DNA of 64,000 bases, taken from NCBI GenBank assembly GCA_947652115.1, contig OX393562.1, positions 2,118,294 through 2,182,293 of the forward strand, given 5' to 3'. This DNA comes from Blastomussa wellsi (taxonomy: Eukaryota > Cnidaria > Anthozoa > Scleractinia > Plerogyridae). Position numbers and translations under genes: made by a program. Of this stretch, positions 55,201 through 64,000 are shown piece by piece. Within the stretch, counting starts at the first letter, position 1, and the number at the start of each line of letters is the position of its first letter. The notes beneath the pieces were generated by a model. It worked only from the letters and a program-made list of their open reading frames with translations, did not search any database and was not told the origin of the DNA.

Positions 55201-57775
55201 CCAAAGATTGGGAGAAATGCTGTGCTTGTTTATCAACCAAATTGGCACTTCCTTGACTGCCATCATTTTCCTGATCTTGGGTTCTGTGGCAAGTTGCTTG
55301 TTCTGTGCTTCCACACAGGCTTTCAAAGTTCAGAGGATCCCCAAACAACTCGTCATCTGACCACATTTCAAAATCTTCTGTTTTAAAATCTTTCGATGTT
55401 TCATGATTTGCAACATATTTGTGACATTCTTTGTAATATTCACCTGAAGTTTTATTGTTGTCTAAACCCCTTCCATTTGTAGTTGTACTCTTCAAACTAT
55501 CAGTTGCATTTTCTGTCACCTGGTGTTCAGAAAACTCTGACATTTCCTTGTTATTACAAAAGGTTGTCTTAAGATCTGAAAACACATTTCCACTGTCCAC
55601 ATTGCTCTCAGTATGGTTAGGAATCTTGTTCTTTCTTTCTCCACAGGAGTAACCAGTATCCAAATTATTATGGGAAATTTCTAGGGGCTTAATGTCACTA
55701 TTATCTTCACCAGAAATACAATCTATCAATCTACAGTGTCCATCTTCATTCTTGTCAAAAGTTCCTTGACACATTTTGTCTGAGAAGTTTAACTGCCTTG
55801 AGGGTTGGGTCTTTGTTTCCACCTCCAAAAGATATGGACAATTTGTGTATTAACAATTATTACAAGATAAAGTCTGCATCCAAGCCTAGTGACCCATCAG
55901 GCTGCAGCTTATTGCAGTTATCATGGTTGTATGATGTGACTAGGAGTGGCCCGCAGTGCAGGCGTTATTATGGAGCGGAATGCTAGACGCTAAGTAATAA
56001 ATCATGTTTTCGTTGCCACCATTTTGGACGCTTGACTGATATTTCCTCGCCCCAATCTTCCACAGCTCCAAATCCAAGATGGCAGCCTAATACGAAAATG
56101 TGCACTCACGCATCCAAAATACGCCTGCACTGCAGGCTAGACTAAGAGTACTACTCCTTCCTGGATGTGGTATGTGCCAGTCCATCGCAAGCACCCATCC
56201 CCCTAGAATTTAAATTGCTGGTGTATATTAATTCAATTATTTACTGAAATGAAAGAGATTGATAAAGCCTAAAGGGGAAGGAAGGTAAGAGAGGGAAGGG
56301 AGACAGAGAGAGAGAGAGAGAGAGAGAGGGTAGGGGGGGGGGGGAGGGGGAGGTTTAAAATGTATTTGCCCGATTGTAAGATACTATATATGTACATTAA
56401 GAAGTTTGTTCACCAATACATCCTGGTTGCCGTTGATGTCTTCTTCATCTGTTTCTTCCAAGTTGCCATAGCTCCTGGTAGTAGCCAGAAGCCTGTGAGA
56501 ATATCTTTTATAATGAGGAGAAAAAGTGGATCTACAGCGCAAACCTTCCGTACAATCGCCTGGGAAAGAAACAAACAAAATAAAACTGCATGGACTATAC
56601 AGTCATAAGACTTTCATGACTGACTTGCCTGGTTTGAGCTCTATAAAAAGAAAATCTGCTGTAGCTCTAAGACACATGCATCTATCAATTAACATGTGGC
56701 CACGCTATGGTATGACAATCTGACGGACCAACTGATTGGTCCTTAGACCCATCCACTGACCTGCCAACTAGGCAACCAACTATTTGACTAACCAACTAAT
56801 TAATCAGCCCCTGCCTCTGCCCAATTTTTCAGTCTTGGTATAAAAAGTCTGGTAATGGATTGAATGAAAAATTGGGTGACAGACTGACTGATTGATTGAT
56901 TAACAATTTGATTGATTGATTGACTGACTAACTGAGTGACTGGTTGATTGATTCATTCAATGTAGATGAATCTGATCCATAAGTGGGGTGCGATGGGGGG
57001 AGGGGGGGGGAGGGTATCTTAACGTCTCACTTACCGACCTTTTACCCCTTCATTCGTTCCCAACTCTTTGTGCCATCTCTATAGCAAAATATTTGCAATG
57101 TTGCTAATTGTTTTCTTAACTTCTCCTAGCCTCTTCCACCACTGGACTCCTGCCAACCAAATCCCACACCCTCCCCCCCCCATTCCTTCCATACTGGTAC
57201 CCCACATCCCTAATGCTACCCCACCCCCCACCTATGCCTACCCCACCCACTAACCCACTGAATGAACATACATGAAAATGTCATTTAACTCTAGGACGAC
57301 AATAGAAATAGCTGTATGAAATTATCTGCAGCTTACCTATGTAAGAATATTTTGTCTCCAAACACTCCCTGACATGCCATCCAGGAGACTGACCAATCAA
57401 AGCAGTGAAAGGTATCTGGCATTTAGGGCAACAGCCCGTCATGGCGTCTTTCTGCGGAGTTGCCTCATCGTTTGAAACAGATGAGCTTCCTTGATGAGTG
57501 GTTCTAGAATCCATGTTTTCCACCAATTCCTTTCGACTACTGAAAGAATCTGATCTCTTACGCTTTTGCTTCCCGTTCCTCGCGTTTTCCCTTACTTCAC
57601 TTGCTCTGGAATTTTCCTGGCTCGACTTTGCGTTTTTGTGTGTGAAGGTTGATGACTTTTCCCGCCTTTTAATCGGATTTTGAAGTTTTCTTTTGAGCTG
57701 CTTCAGGGACTTTTCGTCCCATATATCATCTTCTTCCCCTTCCATTTCACGAAAGAAATTATATATACGATGCAT
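49265..57775 (-). CDS. DCLRE1A: DNA cross-link repair nuclease SNM1A, 10 exons
   Basis: A 5'-to-3' exonuclease of interstrand-crosslink repair, nuclear. Exons from the start: 57337-57775, 56414-56559 (end could be 56420), 54569-55822, 53532-53650, 53392-53453, 52244-52325, 51712-51857, 51382-51536, 50380-50521, 49265-49422. Phases agree; total 2703 bp, 900 residues (human about 1040). UBZ4 zinc finger: C116, C119, H134, C138 ([22 protein letters not shown]), binds ubiquitin. PIP box QTDIGVFF at about residue 470, binds PCNA. The metallo-beta-lactamase fold has [18 protein letters not shown] (about 590), ANHCPGAV and HTGDFR; the beta-CASP part has [23 protein letters not shown] and KIIPTVN. 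Metal-binding motifs are intact. The first ATG is 57773-57775; a second, in better position before an acidic stretch, is 57743-57745. Confidence 0.97.
49499..49625 (+). mobile_element. Second tRNA-like SINE head, plus strand
   Basis: ggaggcagtggctttttggt followed by tagtgtgctggactctagat resembles a tRNA-like head with an A box. cattgttattggacgagac and ccctgggtgtat correspond to the reverse of blocks in the minus-strand SINE. It directly abuts the copy at 49650. Confidence 0.4.
49650..49897 (-). mobile_element. tRNA-like SINE, near full length
   Basis: Read on the minus strand: ggcataatggttaacaggct (A-box-like), then gtccgagtttgagccc (B-box-like), then the shared body (gtgcctcccttcacccagg, ggggggtaacgctgtgatgg) and cagaaaccaggataag. 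It lies in the last DCLRE1A intron. ORFs over it are artefacts. Confidence 0.65.
50811..50999. mobile_element. Foldback MITE, AAGGA-CGCATTCCTTTGGG ends
   Basis: Left taaggacgcattcctttggg and right ccccaaaggaacgccccct are inverted. The symmetry continues through gatcatgatcagtgatcc and ggatcactgatcctgatc. It lies in a DCLRE1A intron. Confidence 0.75.
51009..51178. mobile_element. 170-bp MITE, CAGGGGTTTCAAAA ends (copy 2)
   Basis: Ends caggggtttcaaaatg and cgttttgaaacccctg; same family as 35772 and 52589. acgctg flanks both sides (51003-51008 and 51179-51184), a candidate 6-bp target duplication. Confidence 0.85.
52585..53191. mobile_element. AGGTGGCTCAAAA-type foldback element, interrupted
   Basis: tggctcaaaacagtttccag at the left and ctggaaactgttttgagcca at the right are inverted. 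cattataaccactctttatg and gagtggttataatgactcat continue the symmetry. The extreme left end (ttaagg) is separated from the rest by the MITE at 52589-52758, so that MITE inserted later. Confidence 0.75.
52589..52758. mobile_element. 170-bp MITE, CAGGGGTTTCAAAA ends (copy 3, nested)
   Basis: Same ends and interior as 35772 and 51009 (ggtgtcgttgactggaag, tagtcaagtagccggtgg). It splits the terminal repeat of the element at 52585-53191. It is in a DCLRE1A intron. Confidence 0.85.
53264..53385. mobile_element. Diverged copy of the 41626-41788 foldback element
   Basis: gaccaatctcaatatatt, attcagcctaaaataacag, gcgaggctattgggaataac and ccccagagcctcgt follow the order of the 41.6-kb element. Its right end touches DCLRE1A exon 53392-53453, which starts within a few bases. 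Confidence 0.6.
53920..54175. repeat. Foldback repeat, family shared with 4.5 kb
   Basis: tgtttacatagcctcatcta and tagatgagcctatgtaaaca are inverted, as are gggagaattcaagac and agagaattctcct. Downstream blocks (cctctattg, atcaaccaatgagagtgtgc) match the 4505-4745 copy. Confidence 0.75.
54176..54400 (-). mobile_element. Penelope-like terminal fragment with decayed ribozyme motif
   Basis: On the minus strand: aacgaagggctaacgctcga, aacgtcagctcttgaatctc, tttacggtggccaatt, acccagttgataaaacc. The part at 54234-54272 has hammerhead-like order (GGGC/GCTC helix, GAAACGTC), but the first core reads CCAACGA instead of CUGANGA. Family assignment is from memory and tentative. Confidence 0.45.
55862..56215 (-). 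mobile_element. tRNA-like SINE copy interrupted by a MITE
   Basis: aaagtctgcatccaagccta, gtgacccatcaggctg and tcctggatgtggtatg, ccagtccatcgcaagcacc match the SINE body. The sequence is split by the inverted-repeat element at 55949-56138. It is in DCLRE1A intron 2. Confidence 0.55.
55949..56138. mobile_element. MITE nested in a SINE, CCGCAGTGCAGGCGT ends
   Basis: Left gcccgcagtgcaggcgttat and right acgcctgcactgcaggct are inverted. Similar actaggagt and actaagagt words lie on the two sides, a possible target duplication with one mismatch. No ORF. Confidence 0.7.
56301..56353. repeat. (GA)n and poly-G simple repeats
   Basis: agacagagag followed by uninterrupted (ga)n and then g-rich runs; DCLRE1A intron 2. 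Confidence 0.9.
56872..56962. repeat. Imperfect GATT/GACT tetranucleotide repeat
   Basis: gactgactgattgattgatt and gattgattgattgactgact runs with interruptions; DCLRE1A intron 1. Confidence 0.85.
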
Positions 57776-58236
57776 TGGAAAATCTGCGCTGAATCAAAAC
57801 CATCTCAAAACTACCGGTTGTTCAAACAGCGCCCGCCATATTGTATTTGATACACTTTGTTGATGATACTTGAACCGGTTATTGATAGTGAGTATTCCCG
57901 CTGGTCGAAAGGGAACGCATGTTCGACTACTTCATCAACGTGCAAATCTCGGAAGGGGGGTGCGGGGGGGTAATTGACCCATGTTTGGGCACAGGGGTGC
58001 CGCTCGGCTGGGATTTGAAACCCTGACCCTGTTTTAAGACAAAAATGACGTTGTACACTTTCGGTAATTTTTCATGTTTACGATACTCGCGCGCGTCAAT
58101 GACGTCAACTTGCCGTGTTTTAATATTCAACAATCGAATCAGCTCGCAGTCGTATCACCAAAATTGCATTTGCCCAAAACGAAAAGGATGAAGATAGAGT
58201 GCATGGAATTGGCCACGGAATTGAATATAATTGCCT

Positions 58237-58607
58237 GATTTCAAACCGAGGGGACAAGGTACGAGTCTACAAATTATGGGATTAGCAGCTATTGATCCAC
58301 ATAGTCAAGTGCACACCAAGCTTTACAAAATCCACAAGTTTGTGTTAATAGACCCAATATTAAGCGAGATACAGCGTCAAAATTTACAAAGAAATGTATG
58401 GCCATTCGATTCGGACGCTGCGTCCGGATTACCAAACATTTCTTTGTAATTTTAACGTATTTAAATGACTGTATCTCAGTCAAAACTTGCCCGATTAACA
58501 CCAAGCTTGGGGATTTTGTTAACCTCGGTGTGCTCTTTCTGAATTTGTGGATCAATAGTTGCTAATCCCATAATAAACAGACGCGTACCTAGTCCCTTTC
58601 GGTTCGA
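58237..58607. mobile_element. Foldback repeat
   Basis: ggattagcagctattgatcc and ggatcaatagttgctaatcc are inverted about a centre near 58420. aaagaaatgtatgg and ccaaacatttcttt, caccaagctt and accaagcttg also show symmetry. Confidence 0.65.
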
Positions 58608-59516
58608 AATCCGGTAATGGAGAGGGGTTCTGAGAGGCCAGCGGCATATACCACCAAAACTTGACCCAAGTAAATCCCCGGGCCACCGTCTTGCCCAAAA
58701 AACACCTGGAACTCATCAGTTTTGCTATAATTGCGACGCCCATGAACTAGTGTGAAATGTTCAAACTGCTGAAAATCGAAAGGAAAAGACATAAGATATT
58801 TTTTAAACAAAACAGTTTTGTCACGACACTCGGCTTGATATTGAAAATGCTCGGTTTCTGAAAATTTGCAAAAAAGATATATTTTTAGCTCATCTTCACT
58901 TAGTGACAACGAAACTTTAACACACTTTACTTTACTTTATGACGTCAGCTGTGACGTCACGCCAGGAATACATTACATTGGAATCTCGTTTATACAGTCG
59001 CCAACGGGCCATGAAAATTTGACCGTATAAACGTCGTGGGTGTATTAACGGGGTATGGTCCAATTTCATGACTGGTCTTGACAGATAGAAATGCGACTTC
59101 AAAACAACTGTAAATTCCAGAATGCAGACACTTCATTCCGTGCATACAGAATTACCCACCAAGGGTACCCTGATGAACATAACTAGACAAGACCAGACTT
59201 GGCTGAACAATGATTCTTCTAGAATCTATCTGACTTAAATCATGTTACTACTGAATTTGTTGTAGTTGTGTTGTGATTTCTACTGTATTTGTTTTGCTTG
59301 GACAATTACAAATGCGTGTTTCGTTCGAGTGACTCCGTATTAAGGATTATACAGGCTAGGATTTTATTATAAGAAAACGTATGGGCGTTTCGCCGGTACC
59401 AAAAAATGGTCCACAATAATGCCATTGTACTTGCAAACTTCTAAAATAATGAATATGTAATGAAACGTTTGAATATAAACGTTTGAATATAAACGTTTGA
59501 ATATAAAGTTATTTTT

Positions 59517-59737
59517 CTTGTTGATTAAGTACTGGCCCTGAAGAAGACTACTTCTGCTAGTTGAAATATTGGCCAATAAATTTTGCGCTTTTGCCGAAGT
59601 GCCAGCCTTGCAATCAATTTGGTTTTATAACACAGATAGAGTGACGTCTGGTACGAGCATTTCTTTATCAAGAGATCCGGTAATAATAAGCCAAGTAGTT
59701 TTATTTTTCGTTGCGTTGTCTCCTGCATCCAAACGTA
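59517..59737 (+). repeat. Dispersed repeat with hammerhead-like motif (copy 1)
   Basis: About 220 bp matching 62797-63030 in inverted orientation (ggccctgaagaagacta, atttgaaatattgg-type block, tggtacgagcatttc, caagagatccggtaataa, gttgcgttgtctcctgcatc). The hammerhead-like part is 59533-59575. Confidence 0.8.
59533..59575 (+). ncRNA. Hammerhead-ribozyme-like motif
   Basis: TGGCC (59533-59537), CTGAAGA (59538-59544), a helix with ACTA/TAGT arms, GAAATATT (59563-59570), GGCCA (59571-59575). TGGCC/GGCCA form helix I. CTGAAGA fits CUGANGA, and ATAT is self-complementary as in minimal helix III. One A lies unpaired before helix II. Confidence 0.4.
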
Positions 59738-60519
59738 AAGTTTGAAATTCCAAGGAAGAACCGCCATGGTGCCGGAAATATCACCTTAGTTGTTAATTAA
59801 ATTAGGTACGCAATCGAGATTTTAGCGCAGGATTCTGCTCTCTCCAAACTGCTAAAACGGAAAAAATTTCTGGAGCAACTGTTATTCCGGCATGATGTCG
59901 TAACGAAGCGTGTTTACCAGAAACGGAACTAATGATAGCAATTTAATTGTTTTCGAGCATTTTAGTGAGGCAAAAACGTTAATTTCATTCATGCATTTCA
60001 GTTGCATTTTCCTGGAAAATTAATCTTTTTTCAGAGGAAATAAAGATAAGAATTAATAGAAATTTTTTAGTCCACATATGGAAAGATGAACAGAATAATA
60101 GACGATTTAGAGGGATAATATTGCTGTGTATCAGTGGGAAGAGGGAGCATTGAAGGATACTGTCATGGGGAATTTGTGGCTTTCTTATTAAGGTGTTTCC
60201 TCCGAAATCGCTAGAACTCACAATAGATTTTCCTTCAAACTTTCAGGGTCCTTGTTGGCTTCTATTAGGAGCAGGAGTATCAGCTTTCAGAAACGTTTTC
60301 ATTTGCAATTGGACGTTCACTGCGCGCAACTTATGAGAGCAGAAAAATAGGGAGAAAGCACAGCGAAAATTCAAAAACGGATGTATGGTATCGATGTCAG
60401 GGGGCAATTAGATGCATGGTTCGTGGTAAAGGCACGCCTATTCAATCGACAGGGATTCAATATGTTTCAAGCATGTAGTGTGCTTGCTGAGGTCACACTT
60501 ACGTATCTTTTATGACTGA

Positions 60520-60715
60520 AAACTGCAATTAGGTTTTAGCCCCGGGGGGGGTTTTTAGCTATTTATCCAAGCCACAAGAAAAGAACATGGAAAAGTCAGA
60601 ATTTTTCAAGTGACCGTTTATGAGTGAAAACTGCAATTTATTAGCTTTTAGCTATTTATCCAAGTCACAAGGGAAGAACGTGAAAAAGTCAGCCTGACTT
60701 TTTCAAGTTCCTGAT
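60520..60715. repeat. Two-copy direct repeat
   Basis: tgaaaactgcaatt, ttttagctatttatccaag, cacaag, aagaac and aaaaagtcag occur in the same order at about 60520-60600 and 60620-60695. The first copy has a poly-G insertion. Confidence 0.7.
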
Positions 60716-61555
60716 AGCATCACAATGATATCTCACCTTTTTTGGCTTCAGTAAACTTGCACAGTAATTTTAACAAAACTGGACAAGCTGCGTCTTAGGG
60801 GCCAATGAATTTTTAAACTGGTCCTCATGACAGCGCCCCCTTGAAGGGAGCATTTCTGTGAGCATGCAAAAGCATGAAGTACAAGTACAGGCATAAAAGT
60901 CATAAAAGATAATTCCTCCTGTTAAAATTCCGTGTAGAATAATTTGTAAGTGAAGCAAACGATATATGAAAAAAGGAAAGTTATTTTTGTTGTTGCAAGA
61001 TCTTCCTTGGTTTCCTCGTTCGATGGTTCTCAATTATATGAACCCCATAGTTAGAAAGTTTATTCATTCACAAAGCATGACAGTTTGATACATACCAATA
61101 CTTTAAAATGTACTCTTTCAGTCGTGATCGGTGAGCTTTCCGGGTCTCAGTCGACGAGGCACTCAGGGGGTCTGTATTTCTTCGGTTTTGAAATCTACTT
61201 TGACATATAAAGTGCGTAATTCCTGCGGCACTGGAGAGAGCATATACGCAATCACAATGCAAGAAATCGAAGAGGGCAGAATCGTGTTTCGCAACACTTT
61301 TACAACCCACAGTGGCAAGTGAGGTTCCGATTTCAGTTAACTAGTTGTTGGCAATCAAGCAACTGTATGTTATTTTGGATTTGCTCCATCTCGCTTCAGC
61401 TGAAAGCGTTGTTTTTTTATACCTGCACGTCCTAAATGTGAATCCCTGTTAACTCCACTCGCGTACATTAAATGCTATTTCTACACAAGGGGTAAAATGC
61501 TTTTCATGTGTGGTTTCCGGTCACGGCCAAATCTATTTTTATCCAGTTTCAGTCC

Positions 61556-61563
61556 TATAAAAG
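61556..61563 (+). promoter_or_regulatory. TATA box of the collagen/Ig gene
   Basis: TATAAAAG lies 130 bp upstream of ATG 61693, which would place a start site near 61590 with a ~100-bp leader. No other gene start is nearby. Confidence 0.5.
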
Positions 61564-61692
61564 AACGCATTAGTAGATAATTTCATCAGTTTGGCGAACA
61601 CACGACACAGTACCTATCGGACCTATCGCCGCCATACCCAACTTTCACTGTGCTTTGAGCATCTTAACCAAACAGGAAAAACGTTGCTCATC

Positions 61693-63678
61693 ATGAAACG
61701 AGACCAGCTAAATCCTCAGACAGAGAGACAAAACAAGCTCGGTAATTTGTGTGCCGTATTAGGATTGCTGTTGTCTATCGTGTGTTGCATCGCCATTGTT
61801 CATGTGGAATTCAGGATACAAGAACAACATCGACTGTTATCACATCCGATGACACTCTGTGATCAGATTGAGGAAGAAATCCTGCGCAAAGTACAAAGGA
61901 ATATCAAACATTGGACAACTGAGACAGATGAAAACGACGAAGACAAAAACGGTAAGTGTCTATGATTCAATTAGTTTAAAAAATTATGCAATGCATTCAA
62001 CTAAGGAAAAAATAGAGAGAAATGAACGTTTGGTAGAATCAGTGGAATCACGCATCCATGAGCGCGATAGACGGGGGTAACACCTTTACGAGTTTTGGTC
62101 TCTCTTAGCGTGTTCAGGACAAAACACCAATATATTTAGCCGATGGGACCTCTTTTAGGATTGTACGCCCAGAAAAAAAAAAACGCCTTCGTGCCGTGTT
62201 GGCGGTCTAGACCGTTCAGGCATGAAAGAAAAAGGCTTGCCGTTGAACATTGCCATGTCTTTTATATATGGGCGCCCGACCCCTGAACTATAAACGGCGC
62301 CTCGTAATAAATGGAACTCGGTTGACTTTTGACAGCTTTCTGTCAATTTTCGATTTCTATGGCGAGGTGGAGAATCATTACACAAAACCAGTAAAGAAAA
62401 GAAATTTCAAGGCCTTTCTTTGGCCATGAAAAATGGAAAAATGGTATATTATTCATGTAAAATTATGAAACTGAATTGCGGCAGACATTTGTATGACGAC
62501 GTAAATTCATTAAATGACTCATCATTTTGCTCTAAAGGAATCCTATCCAATGTCAAACCCGTTACAGAGTTAAAATAGAGTTGAATAGTTTTTCCGGTAG
62601 GTTATTTGATTCCGTCCCTGAATAATTCCAAGATTATATGGAGTGACCGACCAATTAAGGAAAATTGGAATGCCATGGTAACGGAACATAGACAACAGGT
62701 AAACTGGATTTGAAAGCGAAAAAAACATAGGCACGTAGCCAAAATAGATATAAATGAAGAGAATATTCTCTTGACTAAATACAAGATTAATTATATAACG
62801 TTTGGATGCAGGAGACCACGCAACGAAGAATAAAACTAGTTGGCTTGTTATTGCCGGATCTCTTGATAACGAAATGCTCGTACCAGACGTCACTCTAAGT
62901 GTTGTAAAACCAAGTTGATTTCAAGGCTGGTACTACGGCAAAAGGGCAAAATTTATTGACCAATATTTCAACTAGCAGAGCTAGTCTTCTTCAGGGCCAA
63001 TACTTAATACAAGGAAAAACAATCAACAAGGTTAATTACTTCTTACAGGTCACAAGGAGAGCTTTTCAAGACACAAACGAAGTGTTTCATCCGCGACTTC
63101 GCCGACAACGACAAAACGAACAACCTCCGACCTACAGCGACTCATCAGAGAAGAGCTTCGGCAATTGCAGAACCAAATCTGTGCTAAAGATCACGTGTTA
63201 TGCCGAGCAGGACCAAAAGGAAATACAGGCCGACGAGGGCGACCGGGGTGGCCTGGGCCCCAAGGACCTCGGGGTTTGTATGGCCCCGAGGGACGTCAGG
63301 GACCGATGGGATTGAAGGGAGATCCGGGAATACCGGGGGATAGAGGACCACCGGGGCCTAGAGGCTTCCAGGGTGAAAAGGGCGAGAAGTGTGAGAGTAG
63401 CATGCCGAACTCGGCTCCTATTCTGCGGATTCCTCCCTCTGGTAAGACAGTCAATGAAGGCCAAACAGTAGTGTTAACGTGCATAGCAGACAGTCACCCA
63501 CCTCCACGGATCACGTGGTCCAAGGTCAGTTCATCACTCCCGTTTGGAGGTCCCGTGATAGAGTCCAGTAACTCTCTGATCATAAAGAACGTGAAACCAG
63601 AAGATGATGGAGTTTACAGCTGCAGAGCGGAAAACTTGCTAGGAAGTGTGAGCGCCTCGGCAAAGTTAACAGTTCAAT
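61693..63678 (+). CDS. Type II membrane collagen/Ig protein, 5' two exons (partial)
   Basis: Exon 1 61693-61951 and exon 2 63049-63678 join in phase 1. Exon 2 ends at a GT donor in phase 1, so the gene continues beyond the window. ATG 61693 gives [17 protein letters not shown] followed by a single membrane segment ([20 protein letters not shown]) near residues 16-38 and no signal peptide, so the C-terminus should be extracellular. After a helical stretch there is SRHKRS, a furin-type RXKR site. Then come a short collagen Gly-X-Y run from about [13 protein letters not shown] to GFQGEKGEK, and an Ig-like domain ([33 protein letters not shown]) with its two Cys and Trp. The layout resembles gliomedin/colmedin or membrane collagens; a downstream olfactomedin or further domains cannot be seen. 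Likely a shed or cell-surface matrix or adhesion protein. Confidence 0.85.
62797..63030 (-). repeat. Dispersed repeat with hammerhead-like motif (copy 2)
   Basis: Inverted relative of 59517-59737 in intron 1 of the collagen/Ig gene, ending about 20 bp before its exon 2. Minus strand 62960-63000 reads TTGGCC, CTGAAGA, an ACTAGC/GCTAGT helix, GAAATATT, GGTCAA. Helix I pairs over 6 bp including a wobble. Confidence 0.8.
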
Positions 63679-64000
63679 GTGAGTTTTATAAATTTCCTTC
63701 TTTTAAACAGGGACAATTTTTCGTCTTGGAGCTAAGTGAGATATTTTATAGCCAATGGAAAAGTTGGGGCCACGTGGCCAAAACTTTTGACATTCATTGA
63801 AAGAAACTGAAAGAGCATGTCAAAATAACAATATGGCCAGGTTTTAGGCCCCTAGCTAGCATTAAAGAGTAAAGCTATATGACAAATTGAATTTTCGGAA
63901 AATTTAAAGCATTTGTATGTATATGGAAAGTGTTGCTGGAGAGCAAGGTCTTGTTCTCCAATTGCAACTACTTTTTCCATATAAAGCGTTTTAATTTTTC
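63679..64000. other. Intron of the collagen/Ig gene, cut by the window edge
   Basis: Starts with the donor gtgagttttata. I see no further exon before the edge. Confidence 0.6.

Larger units (their letters stand above)
57776..61692. other. Intergenic; divergent promoters and repeats, no gene recognised
   Basis: The DCLRE1A promoter must lie just above 57775 and that of the collagen/Ig gene just below 61693. The rest holds repeats at 58237-58607, 59517-59737, about 60186-60530 and 60520-60715. The 106-codon ORF at 58589-58909 (-) is partly inside a repeat and shows no domain. Confidence 0.5.

Noticed and set aside
58589..58909. 106-codon minus-strand ORF
   Set aside because: Partly inside a foldback repeat, no recognisable domain, no splice or promoter support.

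Overview
The window looks like nuclear DNA of an animal, most likely an anthozoan cnidarian (stony coral or a relative). The genes are intron-rich with GT-AG splice sites and AT-rich introns. The proteins are metazoan (SOX factor, major vault protein, cyclin J, SNM1A nuclease, collagen/immunoglobulin membrane protein). Short inverted-repeat elements, a tRNA-like SINE and a BEL/Pao retrotransposon fill the gaps. The anthozoan call rests on overall impression of the proteins and repeats, not on a search.

Layout. 1-455 is a ~65-bp tandem array. 1663-2068 (+) is the last coding exon of a gene entering from the left, product uncertain. 2.1-10.6 kb is repeat-rich non-coding DNA. 10676-12025 (-) is a single-exon SOX gene, closest by eye to group E. 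15490-16313 (+) is an intronless Myb/SANT-like gene broken by one frameshift and one in-frame stop. 18295-38070 (-) is a complete major vault protein gene, rebuilt here as 30 phase-consistent coding exons giving 850 residues. One of its introns carries a separate intact 110-codon ORF on the same strand. Cyclin J (38430-41991, +, 4 exons, 261 residues) is divergent from MVP across a 359-bp gap that must hold both promoters. 43710-48503 (+) is a young, internally deleted BEL/Pao element with two identical 391-bp LTRs and a 5-bp target duplication. 49265-57775 (-) is a complete DCLRE1A/SNM1A gene (10 exons, 900 residues) with UBZ4 finger, PIP box and metallo-beta-lactamase/beta-CASP nuclease. 61693-63678 (+) holds the first two coding exons of a type II membrane protein with a furin site, collagen repeat and Ig domain; it runs off the right edge.

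The genes do not form a pathway. They are ordinary cellular genes (vault particle, cell cycle, interstrand-crosslink repair, transcription, cell surface) in a repeat-dense region.

The most unusual signals lie in the repeats. Several carry hammerhead-ribozyme-like cores (31738-31782; an inverted pair near 59.5 and 63.0 kb; decayed copies at 31.1 and 54.2 kb). One further fragment begins at the base that would follow the predicted ribozyme cleavage site (20361). The retrotransposon lacks its protease and most of its reverse transcriptase yet has identical LTRs, which suggests it moved recently with help in trans. Several repeats are inserted inside other repeats and give a relative insertion order.
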